Shown here in pieces: positions 6,868 to 14,051 of a stretch of DNA of 17,411 nt. The translations under genes and the position numbers were made by a program. Location: assembly GCA_050954505.1 (NCBI GenBank), contig JBPBPY010000227.1, positions 1 to 17,411 of the forward strand, in the 5' to 3' direction. The stretch is from JAQGMO01 sp050954505 (GTDB taxonomy: Bacteria > Pseudomonadota > Gammaproteobacteria > Burkholderiales > Burkholderiaceae_D). Every line of letters begins with the position of its first letter. Position 1 is the first letter of the stretch. Below the pieces are notes generated by a model. The model did not search any database, was not told the origin of the DNA, and saw only the letters and a list, made by a program, of their open reading frames with translations.

Positions 6868-8136
6868 CTACTCGGCTGCAAACGCAGCCACTGTTCCTGC
6901 CTGGGTTTGAAAAATCAGATTCGAGCCCGACACGACTGGCGTGCCAAGGACCGGGCTGCCGTCGGTCGGCAAACGCGCCATCAAGGCGCCATCTTCACGG
7001 GAAAGGAAATGGATGTAGCCCTGGTAGTCGCCCACCACCACCGAACGCCGGTATGGCGTCGGCGCCGACAGGCCACGGTTGAGCAAGGCGCTGTTGCGCC
7101 AGACGCTGGTGCCGGCTTCGCGGGTGAAGGCATTCACATTGCCGCGTTCGTCCGAGCCGTACACATAGCGCCCATCCATGCCGACGCCGACCGAGCTGGA
7201 AAATTCCTTGGACCAGTTGGTATTGCCGCCTGAATTATCGAAGCAGGCAATGCGGCCCTGGTAGGCAGCCGCGCAAACCTGGCTGCCGTCGGAGGCCGGC
7301 ATGCCGGAGACGTCGGCAATACGTTCAAGTTCGGAAGTGCCGCGCGGGTCGCCCACCGTGGCCTCCCAGCGCGGGCCGCCGTTCGAGGTCGCCAGCGCCA
7401 GCAGGCGGCCGCCCGGCAGTGCCACGAAGGCGTTCTGGCCGGTGATCGAAATGCCGGGCGCGCTGCGCAGGATCAGCGAAGGCGCAGTGCGCTGGACCAG
7501 CCAGCGGCGCGTGCCGGTTTCGACATCGTAGCCGGCGATGCGGTTGTCGAGGCTGCGCACGATGACCAATCCCTGACCGACCGCCGGTGCGCTGAGGATT
7601 TCACTGGAAAGCTGGGCTTTCCAGCCCGGCTTGCCATCGACACTGAAGGTCAGCAGCGTGCCATTTGCCGCACCCACGGCAATGATGGCGCCATCGGTAC
7701 CAACGCCGGCACTGAGCGGCACGCCAGCGTTGATCTTCCAGATTTCGCGTCCGGTGGCGGCGTCAAGCCGCACGATGGTACCGTTGCTGGCGGCGGCATA
7801 CACACTGTCGCCCACTGCTGCCGGGGAGAACACATTGGGGCCGGCCTTGCCAACGCTGGCACTCCAGACCGTGCGCGCCGTGATGGTTGGTGCCACCGTC
7901 GTCAATGCCGCCGGCGGATTGCGCACCACCACCTTGCTGGCAAACGGATTGAGCGAGGAACAGCCAGCTAGCAGGGCCAGGACCAGGCCTCCGGCGGCCA
8001 CGCTTGCCAGAGGCGAGCCTTGGCGCGCCGGCGAAAGTCGCTGGGCGCGCACCGTGGCGCGGGTTGCCGGCACCCGGGTCGAATCGCCCCGCCCGTTGAT
8101 TGAACCGGTTACCACCGGCGTTGCAGCACATTGCAT
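6868..8136 (-). CDS. bamB: BamB, outer-membrane beta-barrel assembly lipoprotein
   Basis: BamB is the beta-propeller lipoprotein of the BAM complex that inserts outer-membrane proteins. A lipobox (LLAGC, Cys-59) is followed by about 360 mature residues. These carry repeated propeller-blade patterns such as 'VYAAASNGTIVRLDAATGREIW', 'RIACFDNSGGNTNW', 'NVNAFTREAGTSVW' and 'YIHFLSREDGALMAR'. The odd point is the N-terminus: the ATG at 8136 has a good site (AAGGA, about 6 bases before) but gives a 58-residue leader with a long Arg/Thr-rich n-region before the hydrophobic core (about 44-57). An internal GTG giving VRAQRLSPARQG (residue 29) would leave a more usual 30-residue signal peptide but has no clear ribosome site. 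der follows after 6 bases, and yfgM lies 209 bases upstream. Confidence 0.95.
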   Translation of the reverse strand: MQCAATPVVTGSINGRGDSTRVPATRATVRAQRLSPARQGSPLASVAAGGLVLALLAGCSSLNPFASKVVVRNPPAALTTVAPTITARTVWSASVGKAGPNVFSPAAVGDSVYAAASNGTIVRLDAATGREIWKINAGVPLSAGVGTDGAIIAVGAANGTLLTFSVDGKPGWKAQLSSEILSAPAVGQGLVIVRSLDNRIAGYDVETGTRRWLVQRTAPSLILRSAPGISITGQNAFVALPGGRLLALATSNGGPRWEATVGDPRGTSELERIADVSGMPASDGSQVCAAAYQGRIACFDNSGGNTNWSKEFSSSVGVGMDGRYVYGSDERGNVNAFTREAGTSVWRNSALLNRGLSAPTPYRRSVVVGDYQGYIHFLSREDGALMARLPTDGSPVLGTPVVSGSNLIFQTQAGTVAAFAAE

Positions 8137-8174
8137 GTTCTATCCTTGACTTCGTCACGCTTCGACGCGTGCAC

Positions 8175-8210
8175 CGTTGTTCGTATTGTTCGTATTGTTC
8201 GTATTGTTCG
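8175..8210. repeat. 9-base tandem repeat, four copies, between yfgM and bamB
   Basis: On the plus strand the unit TATTGTTCG occurs three times exactly (8184-8210), preceded by one copy with two changes (8175-8183). It lies 39 bases upstream of the bamB start in otherwise GC-rich DNA. On the minus strand it reads CGAACAATA, an A-rich unstructured stretch within the likely bamB leader. Such arrays can change copy number by replication slippage. Confidence 0.9.
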
Positions 8211-8345
8211 TCGTCGGCAGCGGCAGGCAGCAGGGCTGCTTGGCTATCCGGCTGCGCGGCTGCACGGCTATTCTTTCGCCGGCTTGTTCCAGGCGGCGGT
8301 CGCGCTGCCGCAACCCTGTGGTTTGGCCATGCACCAGGCCAGCGT

Positions 8346-8996
8346 TCAGGCCGCCAATTTCTTGAGCGCGCCGCCAATGGCATCGAGCTTCAACTGGATC
8401 AGCTGGCGCGCCGGGTTGGCCGCACCTGCCTTGTCAAGCGCCAGCTCGTAAGCCGCACGCGCCTCTGCCATCTTGTTCTGGGCCACCAGCAAGTCACCCT
8501 TGCGGTCGGCGACGACGGTGGCAAATTGCGGCGGAAAGTCGGCCGCCAGCAATTTCAAACCTTCGTCATAGGCTTTTTCATCGAGCAGAATGCCGGCCAG
8601 GCGCACGCGGGCCAGGGCCTTGTACTCATCGTCCTGGCCTTTCTCGACCACCCATGTCAAACGCTCCTTGGCCACCTTCAGGTCACCTGCATCGAAAGCG
8701 GTTTTGGCAGCGCTCAGCGCGCTCATGCCGGCATAGATGCTGCGGCCAAACTTGTCCTGCATGTCGGTGGCCACGCGCTGCACTTGCGCGTTGTCCTTCG
8801 CCGCCATGGCTTTCTGCATGGTGTCGAACAACTGCGATGCCTGGCTGGCCTGGTTGCGCTGGTAGTAGCTCCAGCCCGACCAGCCCGCGTACACCGCCAG
8901 CGCGGCGATCAAAAGCCAGGTCACCAGGTTGCCGAATTGATTCCACCATGCCTTGAATGAGGCCAGTTGTTCCTGTTCTTCCAGATCGAATGCCAT
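8346..8996 (-). CDS. yfgM: YfgM family Sec-translocon ancillary protein with TPR-like domain
   Basis: YfgM is an inner-membrane protein that associates with the SecYEG translocon and periplasmic chaperones. The 216 residues begin with a short cytoplasmic segment (MAFDLEEQEQLASFKAWWNQ) typical of the family. One membrane helix follows at about 22-43 (VTWLLIAALAVYAGWSGW), then a helical periplasmic domain with tetratricopeptide-like repeats ('AYDEGLKLLAADFPPQFATV', 'AEARAAYELALDKAG'). The ATG at 8996 has GGAG 8 bases upstream. It lies 33 bases after hisS and 209 bases before bamB, the order usual in Betaproteobacteria and Gammaproteobacteria (hisS-yfgM-bamB-der). Confidence 0.94.
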   Translation of the reverse strand: MAFDLEEQEQLASFKAWWNQFGNLVTWLLIAALAVYAGWSGWSYYQRNQASQASQLFDTMQKAMAAKDNAQVQRVATDMQDKFGRSIYAGMSALSAAKTAFDAGDLKVAKERLTWVVEKGQDDEYKALARVRLAGILLDEKAYDEGLKLLAADFPPQFATVVADRKGDLLVAQNKMAEARAAYELALDKAGAANPARQLIQLKLDAIGGALKKLAA

Positions 8997-9029
8997 GCTA
9001 GGTCTCCGTGCGCCGTCCGTCTGGACAGC

Positions 9030-10424
9030 TTAGTGTTTGTAATGCACGTGGCCGTGGTCGTGGCCCTCGTGGTCATGGCCCTCATGGCCACTGTCGCCGC
9101 CGCTGATGATCTGGTCGACCAGATAATCGACTGCCTGGTCGAAACCGACCGTGGTCTGGTTCGGTGTCGAGGCATCGGCGTCGCCGCGCAGCGTCTTCAC
9201 GGTGGCGGTATGCTGCGCCACTTCATCTTCACCGAGAATGACGGCAAACGCCGCACCGCTGGCGTCGGCACGCTTCATCTGTGACTTGAAGCTGGGGCTG
9301 GCGACGGTACCGGCACTTGCGGAGCCGCAATGTAGCACAACATCGAGGCCGGCATCACGCAAACGTTCCGCCAGCACGAAAGCCTGCAGCTGCGCGGCTT
9401 GCCCCTGATGCACCATGTAGACGTCGCATTGGTTGGGCGCATATTGTTCGCCATTGGCTTTCATCAGTTCCAGCAGCCGTTCCACCCCCATGGCGAATCC
9501 GCAGGCCGGCGTGGGCTTGCCACCGAACATTTCGACCAATGGATCATAACGGCCACCGCCGCAAACCGTGCCTTGCGAACCGAGGTCGTCCGTGACCCAT
9601 TCGAAGACGGTGCGATTGTAGTAGTCCATGCCGCGCACCAGGCGCGGGTTGATGGTGAAGGGGACATTGCTGTGCTTGAGAATGGTCTGCACGCCTTCGA
9701 AATGGGCACGTGACGCTTCCCCCAGGTAGTCGAGCAGCTTCGGGGCTGCGTTGACGAGTGCCTGCATGGCGGGATTCTTGGTATCGAGAATGCGCAAGGG
9801 GTTCGATTGCAGCCGGCGCCTGGCATCGGCGTCGAGTTGCTCGGCATGCCGTTCGAAATAGGCGATCAGGTCGGCGCGGTGCAGCTTGCGCTCGGCAGCG
9901 TCGCCGATCGAATTGAGTTCAAGGCGCACATTGTCGAGACCCAGATCATCCCACAAGCGCTGGCACAGCATGATCAGTTCGGCGTCGATATCGGGCCCGG
10001 TGAAGCCGATCGCTTCGGCGCCGACCTGGTGGAACTGGCGATAGCGGCCACGCTGCGGTTTTTCGTGGCGAAACATCGGACCCTGGTACCACAGCCGCTT
10101 CGGACCCTCGTAGACCAGATTGTGTTCGATGGTGGCACGCACGACCGATGCCGTGCTCTCGGGACGCAGCGTGAGCAAATCGCCATTCATCGAATCGGCA
10201 AATGAATACATTTCCTTTTCCACGATGTCGGTAACCGCGCCGAGGCCACGCGCAAACAGCGCCGTCGGTTCGACGATGGGCGTGCGGATCTGCTGAAAAC
10301 CGTAACTCTTGAGCACCGTCTGCACGGTATTTTCAAACAGTTCCCACAGCGGCGCATCCGCTGGCAGGATATCGTTCATCCCTTTGACGCCAACGATTTT
10401 TTCAGGTTTCTTGTTTTCTGACAT
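9030..10424 (-). CDS. hisS: Histidyl-tRNA synthetase with histidine-rich C-terminal tail
   Basis: HisS charges tRNA-His with histidine. The 464 residues show the class II catalytic core: motif 1 region (20-60), LLTLRPEST (83-91), motif 2 PMFRHEKPQRGRYRQFHQVG (116-135), the histidine-specific LVRGMDYYNRTVFEW (262-276) and motif 3 GFAMGVERL (309-317). The anticodon-binding domain covers about 331-440. Unusually, the last 24 residues form a Gly/Asp/His tail with eight histidines in the final 18 residues (447-464), beyond the normal end of the family. The ATG at 10424 is preceded by only a weak GAG, and a strong GC hairpin lies a few bases upstream (10431-10445). ispG ends 66 bases upstream. Confidence 0.97.
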   Translation of the reverse strand: MSENKKPEKIVGVKGMNDILPADAPLWELFENTVQTVLKSYGFQQIRTPIVEPTALFARGLGAVTDIVEKEMYSFADSMNGDLLTLRPESTASVVRATIEHNLVYEGPKRLWYQGPMFRHEKPQRGRYRQFHQVGAEAIGFTGPDIDAELIMLCQRLWDDLGLDNVRLELNSIGDAAERKLHRADLIAYFERHAEQLDADARRRLQSNPLRILDTKNPAMQALVNAAPKLLDYLGEASRAHFEGVQTILKHSNVPFTINPRLVRGMDYYNRTVFEWVTDDLGSQGTVCGGGRYDPLVEMFGGKPTPACGFAMGVERLLELMKANGEQYAPNQCDVYMVHQGQAAQLQAFVLAERLRDAGLDVVLHCGSASAGTVASPSFKSQMKRADASGAAFAVILGEDEVAQHTATVKTLRGDADASTPNQTTVGFDQAVDYLVDQIISGGDSGHEGHDHEGHDHGHVHYKH

Positions 10425-10430
10425 GATCTC

Positions 10431-10445
10431 GGCGCCTGCGGCGCC
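10431..10445 (-). promoter_or_regulatory. GC-only hairpin beside the hisS start codon
   Basis: GGCGCC-GCA-GGCGCC on the minus strand is a perfect 6-bp all-GC stem with a 3-base loop, ending six bases before the hisS ATG. It occupies the place where a Shine-Dalgarno would normally be and could limit translation initiation. The arms are self-complementary, so a DNA-level role is also possible. Confidence 0.4.
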
Positions 10446-10490
10446 ATTCCGTTGAATAAGATAAAAAAATGCGGGACAAACCGGGCAGTG

Positions 10491-11855
10491 TCACGGCAGC
10501 GGTAGTGGCTGCGTCGGTGGCTGCGGATTTGGCTGCGATAGTGGCTGCGTCAGCGGCTGCGAGAGTGGCTGCATTCCTGATTGCGATAATGGCTGCCCTG
10601 CCTGCCCGTAGTGCGTGCGTACATAATCGAGCACGATGGCCTGGAATTCGCCGGCGATGTTTTCGCCGCGCAAGGTCACGGTTTTCTTGCCGTCGACAAA
10701 CACCGGCGCCGAAGGGGTTTCGCCGGTGCCTGGCAGGCTGATGCCGATGTTGGCATGCTTGGATTCCCCCGGCCCGTTGACGATGCAGCCCATGACGGCG
10801 ACATTCATGCCCTCGACACCAGGATAGGTTATTTTCCACACCGGCATCGAGTCGCGCAGGTAGGTCTGGATGCTGTCTGCCAGTTCCTGGAACACGGTCG
10901 ACGTGGTGCGTCCGCAGCCCGGACAGGCAATGACCATTGGCGTGAACTTGCGCAAGCCCATGGTCTGCAGGATTTCCTGGCCAACGATGACTTCGCGGGT
11001 GCGGTCGCCACCGGGTTCGGGCGTGAGCGAAATGCGGATGGTGTCGCCGATGCCTTCCTGCAGCAGCACCGACAAGGCAGCGGTCGAGGCAACGATGCCC
11101 TTGCTGCCCATGCCCGCTTCGGTCAATCCCAGGTGAACCGGATAATCGCAGCGCCTGGAGAGTTCGCGGTAGACCGCAATGAGGTCCTGCACACCGCTGA
11201 CCTTGCAGGACAGGATGATGCGGTCGCCCGCCATGCCGAGTTCTTCGGCACGCTGGGCATTTTCAATGGCCGAGGTGATCAGTGCCTCATACATGACGGC
11301 CTGCGCCGGCCACGGCTCGGCGCGCCGGCCATTTTCATCCATGATGCGCGCCAGCAAAGCCTGGTCCAGGCTGCCCCAGTTGACACCGATGCGCACCGGC
11401 TTGTCGAAGCGGCAGGCGGTTTCGATCATCTGGGCAAACTGGGTATCGCGCTTGGCGCCCTGCCCGACATTGCCGGGATTGATGCGGTACTTCGACAACG
11501 CACGCGCGCAGTCAGGATAGTCATTGAGCAGCGTGTGGCCGTTGTAGTGAAAGTCGCCGACCAGCGGCACGTCGATTTCCATGCGGTCGAGCTGTTCGCG
11601 AATCGCCGGCACGGCAGCGGCTGCTGCCGGCGTATCGACCGTGATGCGCACGATCTCCGAACCGGCGCGCGCCAGTTCCTTGATCTGGATTGCCGTGCCG
11701 ATGGCGTCGGCGGTGTCGGTGTTGGTCATCGACTGCACCACCACGGGTGCGCCACCGCCGATCAGAACGGTACGTGCGCCATGGCGAATGGCCGCCTGGC
11801 GCGTCATGCGCCGCACCAGGGAACCCGAAGGTATCTGCGAGGGAGTGAAAGACAT
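10491..11855 (-). CDS. ispG: IspG (GcpE), 4-hydroxy-3-methylbut-2-enyl diphosphate synthase with repeat-encoded tail
   Basis: IspG is the [4Fe-4S] enzyme that converts methylerythritol cyclodiphosphate to HMBPP in the non-mevalonate isoprenoid pathway. The TIM-barrel part includes VVQSMTNTDTAD (39-50) and YRINPGNVGQGAK (123-135). The cluster ligands appear as CPGC (Cys-311, Cys-314), Cys-357 in MGCIVNGPGE and Glu-364. The enzyme core ends near residue 417. It is followed by a 37-residue Gln/Pro/Leu/Ser tail built from four 8-residue repeats (421-452), unlike the usual ending. The ATG at 11855 lies 8 bases after the rodZ stop, with an AGG-type site in the rodZ end. hisS follows after 66 bases. 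Confidence 0.97.
   Translation of the reverse strand: MSFTPSQIPSGSLVRRMTRQAAIRHGARTVLIGGGAPVVVQSMTNTDTADAIGTAIQIKELARAGSEIVRITVDTPAAAAAVPAIREQLDRMEIDVPLVGDFHYNGHTLLNDYPDCARALSKYRINPGNVGQGAKRDTQFAQMIETACRFDKPVRIGVNWGSLDQALLARIMDENGRRAEPWPAQAVMYEALITSAIENAQRAEELGMAGDRIILSCKVSGVQDLIAVYRELSRRCDYPVHLGLTEAGMGSKGIVASTAALSVLLQEGIGDTIRISLTPEPGGDRTREVIVGQEILQTMGLRKFTPMVIACPGCGRTTSTVFQELADSIQTYLRDSMPVWKITYPGVEGMNVAVMGCIVNGPGESKHANIGISLPGTGETPSAPVFVDGKKTVTLRGENIAGEFQAIVLDYVRTHYGQAGQPLSQSGMQPLSQPLTQPLSQPNPQPPTQPLPLP
10500..10595 (-). repeat. 24-base tandem repeat, four copies, encoding the IspG C-terminal tail
   Basis: On the minus strand four in-frame units encode QPLSQSGM, QPLSQPLT, QPLSQPNP and QPPTQPLP. 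Each 24-base unit is itself two 12-base half-units starting CAR-CCN or similar. The copies differ mostly at third positions and by a few substitutions, so the array is old enough to have diverged while staying in frame. Confidence 0.9.
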
Positions 11856-11863
11856 GGACGAGC

Positions 11864-13189
11864 CTATTTCAGATTGAGCCGTGCAATATTGTTGTTGCCG
11901 GCCCGAAGTTCGACTGGTGCACCACGCAATGTGGCATCGACGCCGTGGGCGTTGCCGACGATGAGCAGTACCGGACCATCGAGGGCGAAGGTTTCGGCAC
12001 TGCCTGCCTTGAACATGCGCGAAACGATCGCGCTGCGGTCAGGCCGGCGTATCTCCACCCAGGAATCTTCATGCATGATCAAGGCCAGAGCGCCACCGCT
12101 GGCAGCATCGAGCGCACTGGAAAGCTTGCCCACCGAAGACGCCGGCGACTGCGCCACGGCTTCATCGGCCTGGGTGGCCAAGGCCTGGGCCGGCGCCGGT
12201 GCAAACGGCTGAATCTGCGGTATCGCCGGACTTGCGGCTGCAGCGGTTGTCTTCGCTGCCGGAATGGCAGCCGATGCGGCTGCGGCCGCCGTTTTCGAGG
12301 GCGCAGCTGAAGCCGGATTGCCGTTCAACATTGGCGAGGCCATCAAGGCAGGCGCACCGCCCTGCGATGCAGAGGGTGCCGGCGTGGTGGTGGTGGTGGT
12401 GGTAGTGGTGGTAGGGAGATTACCCGCGCCGGCAGTCAGCCCGGGCATGGTGGCAGCTGATGCTGCCTGACCTGCTGCAGCCGGCGGCGCGGCCGCGATC
12501 GGCGCGCCGGCCGAAGCCAGCAGGCCCGGGGCCGCCGGGGTGCCATCGAGTGCGCCGGCGCGTGAACTGGCCGCGTCTTCGGCCACGGTTGTCAGCGGCT
12601 TGCGCGCCAGCAGTGCCATCGCCTTGCCACCGGACTGCGCCAGGGAATCACGCGCCGAACCGATCCAGCCGGCACGCTGCAGTGCCAGGGCCGCACCACC
12701 CAATACCAGCACGGCCAAGACCACGCCGCCGGCCAGCACCAGGCGTGAACCATGGCGGTGGCCGCCCATCAGTGAACCCGTCTGGCGTTCCGAAAACGGC
12801 ACTGCTGCCAGTGGCCGGCGCGTTGGCGGCATGGCGTTGACAACCGCGCTGCCCGTGACACTGGACATATGCGGCTCGATATCGATGCGCATCAACTTGG
12901 CATACGAGCGTATGAAGCCACGCGAGACCGCCATGCCCGGCAGCGCGCCATAGTCACCGGTTTCAATCGCCTCGACCTGGCGCGGCGCCAGATTCAGGGC
13001 GCCAGCCACCTGCTCGACTGTCCAGCTGACCTCGATACGGCGCGCGCGCAGGATTGCGCCGACGGCATTGCTGCCAGCGGCCGGCTGTTCCATTTCGGGT
13101 GGTACGACCTCGTGCTGCGCCCCTGCATGCGCCTGTGCGGAATTGCCGTCATGGTGCCTGCCGCCATGATCGAGCGCCGCATTACTCAT
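11864..13189 (-). CDS. rodZ: RodZ family cell-shape protein (helix-turn-helix, membrane helix, DUF4115)
   Basis: RodZ links the MreB cytoskeleton to the membrane to maintain rod shape. The 441 residues contain an N-terminal Xre-type helix-turn-helix (about 42-104, ILRARRIEVSWTVEQVAGAL), a juxtamembrane basic segment, and one membrane helix (150-170, LVLAGGVVLAVLVLGGAALA). A long Ala/Pro/Thr-rich periplasmic linker follows (about 200-355), then a C-terminal DUF4115 beta domain (368-441). The linker includes ten consecutive threonines (260-269). The ATG at 13189 lies inside the end of pilW, overlapping it by 8 bases, with GGAG 6 bases upstream. A far-upstream in-frame start would run deep into pilW and is rejected. 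ispG follows after 8 bases. Confidence 0.92.
   Translation of the reverse strand: MSNAALDHGGRHHDGNSAQAHAGAQHEVVPPEMEQPAAGSNAVGAILRARRIEVSWTVEQVAGALNLAPRQVEAIETGDYGALPGMAVSRGFIRSYAKLMRIDIEPHMSSVTGSAVVNAMPPTRRPLAAVPFSERQTGSLMGGHRHGSRLVLAGGVVLAVLVLGGAALALQRAGWIGSARDSLAQSGGKAMALLARKPLTTVAEDAASSRAGALDGTPAAPGLLASAGAPIAAAPPAAAGQAASAATMPGLTAGAGNLPTTTTTTTTTTPAPSASQGGAPALMASPMLNGNPASAAPSKTAAAAASAAIPAAKTTAAAASPAIPQIQPFAPAPAQALATQADEAVAQSPASSVGKLSSALDAASGGALALIMHEDSWVEIRRPDRSAIVSRMFKAGSAETFALDGPVLLIVGNAHGVDATLRGAPVELRAGNNNIARLNLK
12383..12412 (-). repeat. Trinucleotide run coding ten threonines in rodZ
   Basis: Ten consecutive Thr codons are eight ACC plus one ACT and one ACG. Six ACC in a row form the longest uninterrupted run. 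Copy-number changes would stay in frame and alter only the length of the disordered periplasmic linker. Confidence 0.9.
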
Positions 13190-14051
13190 TGTAGGCTCCG
13201 CGCAGCAGGGCTGCATATTCCTTGGAGGTCGGGTAGTTGCGGCGCAGCTGGTTGGCATAACTCGACACGGCAGCAGTGTCGCCAAGCTTGCGTTCGATCT
13301 TGATGGCCGTCCACAGGGAATCGGCGCTCAGGTTGTCCGACTTGGCAAGATTGCCGAGATAGTAGCGCGTGCGTTCCAGATCGTCGCGCGAGAGGAACAG
13401 CTTGGCCAGGTTGGCATTGGTTTGCTGGTTGCCGGGTTCAAATTGCAATGCCTGCAAAAGATATCGCTGGCCACCGGCCTCGTCGCCCAGCTTGAGGCTG
13501 CAGACGCCGGCATTGTTGAGTGCCTTGGCCGGCGACAGATAGGCGCGGCTCTTGAGCGCATTCTCGAAATACGCCAGCGACTCGCGTGCGCGGCCGTTCT
13601 GGCACAGGAACCAGCCGTAATTGTTGATCAAGTCAGGGTTGCCAGGGGCCAGCTGCATGGCCGCCTGAAAGCTTTCCTCGGCCAGCTTGGGCTCTTCCAT
13701 TTCCATGTAGATCAATGCCCGCACACCCAGTGCATCGACCGATGCCGGATTGATCGCCAGCGCCTGCTTGACCTCATCGAGCGCGGTGGCCATTTGCCCC
13801 TGTTCGTAATAACCAATGGCCAGCTGCAGGCGAATCAGGGAACGGCGCTGGACTTCGGTCTGGTCCGAAGCGGTGGCCAGTTGTTCGGAAGGTGCCGACT
13901 GCACTGCCTTGCCGCCACCAGCGCCGGCGCAGGCGCCCAGCACGCCGAGCAATGGCAGTGCCAGCGTTGCGCCAAACAGCCGGCTGGCAACGCTGCGTCT
14001 GCAAGCGGTCAGAAAACGGTCGAAAGATCCAGCCATCACCAAGCTTGCCAT
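13182..14051 (-). CDS. pilW: PilW/PilF, type IV pilus biogenesis and stability lipoprotein (TPR)
   Basis: This TPR lipoprotein is the pilotin that helps assemble the type IV pilus secretin in the outer membrane (PilW in Neisseria, PilF in Pseudomonas). The 289 residues begin with a 40-residue signal region ending in the lipobox LGAC (Cys-41). About six tetratricopeptide repeats follow from residue 72 onward, such as 'YYEQGQMATALDEVKQALAI', 'NPDLINNYGWFLCQNGRARE' and 'ALNNAGVCSLKLGDEAGGQR'. The ATG at 14051 shares its A with the TGA of rlmN (TGATG), and GGAG lies 8 bases upstream within rlmN. The end overlaps rodZ by 8 bases. No other pilus gene is nearby, as is usual for this conserved location. 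Confidence 0.93.
   Translation of the reverse strand: MASLVMAGSFDRFLTACRRSVASRLFGATLALPLLGVLGACAGAGGGKAVQSAPSEQLATASDQTEVQRRSLIRLQLAIGYYEQGQMATALDEVKQALAINPASVDALGVRALIYMEMEEPKLAEESFQAAMQLAPGNPDLINNYGWFLCQNGRARESLAYFENALKSRAYLSPAKALNNAGVCSLKLGDEAGGQRYLLQALQFEPGNQQTNANLAKLFLSRDDLERTRYYLGNLAKSDNLSADSLWTAIKIERKLGDTAAVSSYANQLRRNYPTSKEYAALLRGAYNE

Noticed and set aside
8175..8210. CRISPR array
   Set aside because: The units are 9 bases, contiguous, with no spacers and no cas genes, so it is a simple tandem repeat.
10500..10595. CRISPR-like or insertion-derived repeat in ispG
   Set aside because: The repeats are contiguous and coding, with no spacers, terminal inverted repeats or target duplications.
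10611..12212. 533-codon open frame on the plus strand opposite ispG and rodZ
   Set aside because: It is the antisense of two clearly recognised genes. Its protein has no recognisable domain. Long antisense frames are expected in GC-rich codon-biased DNA.
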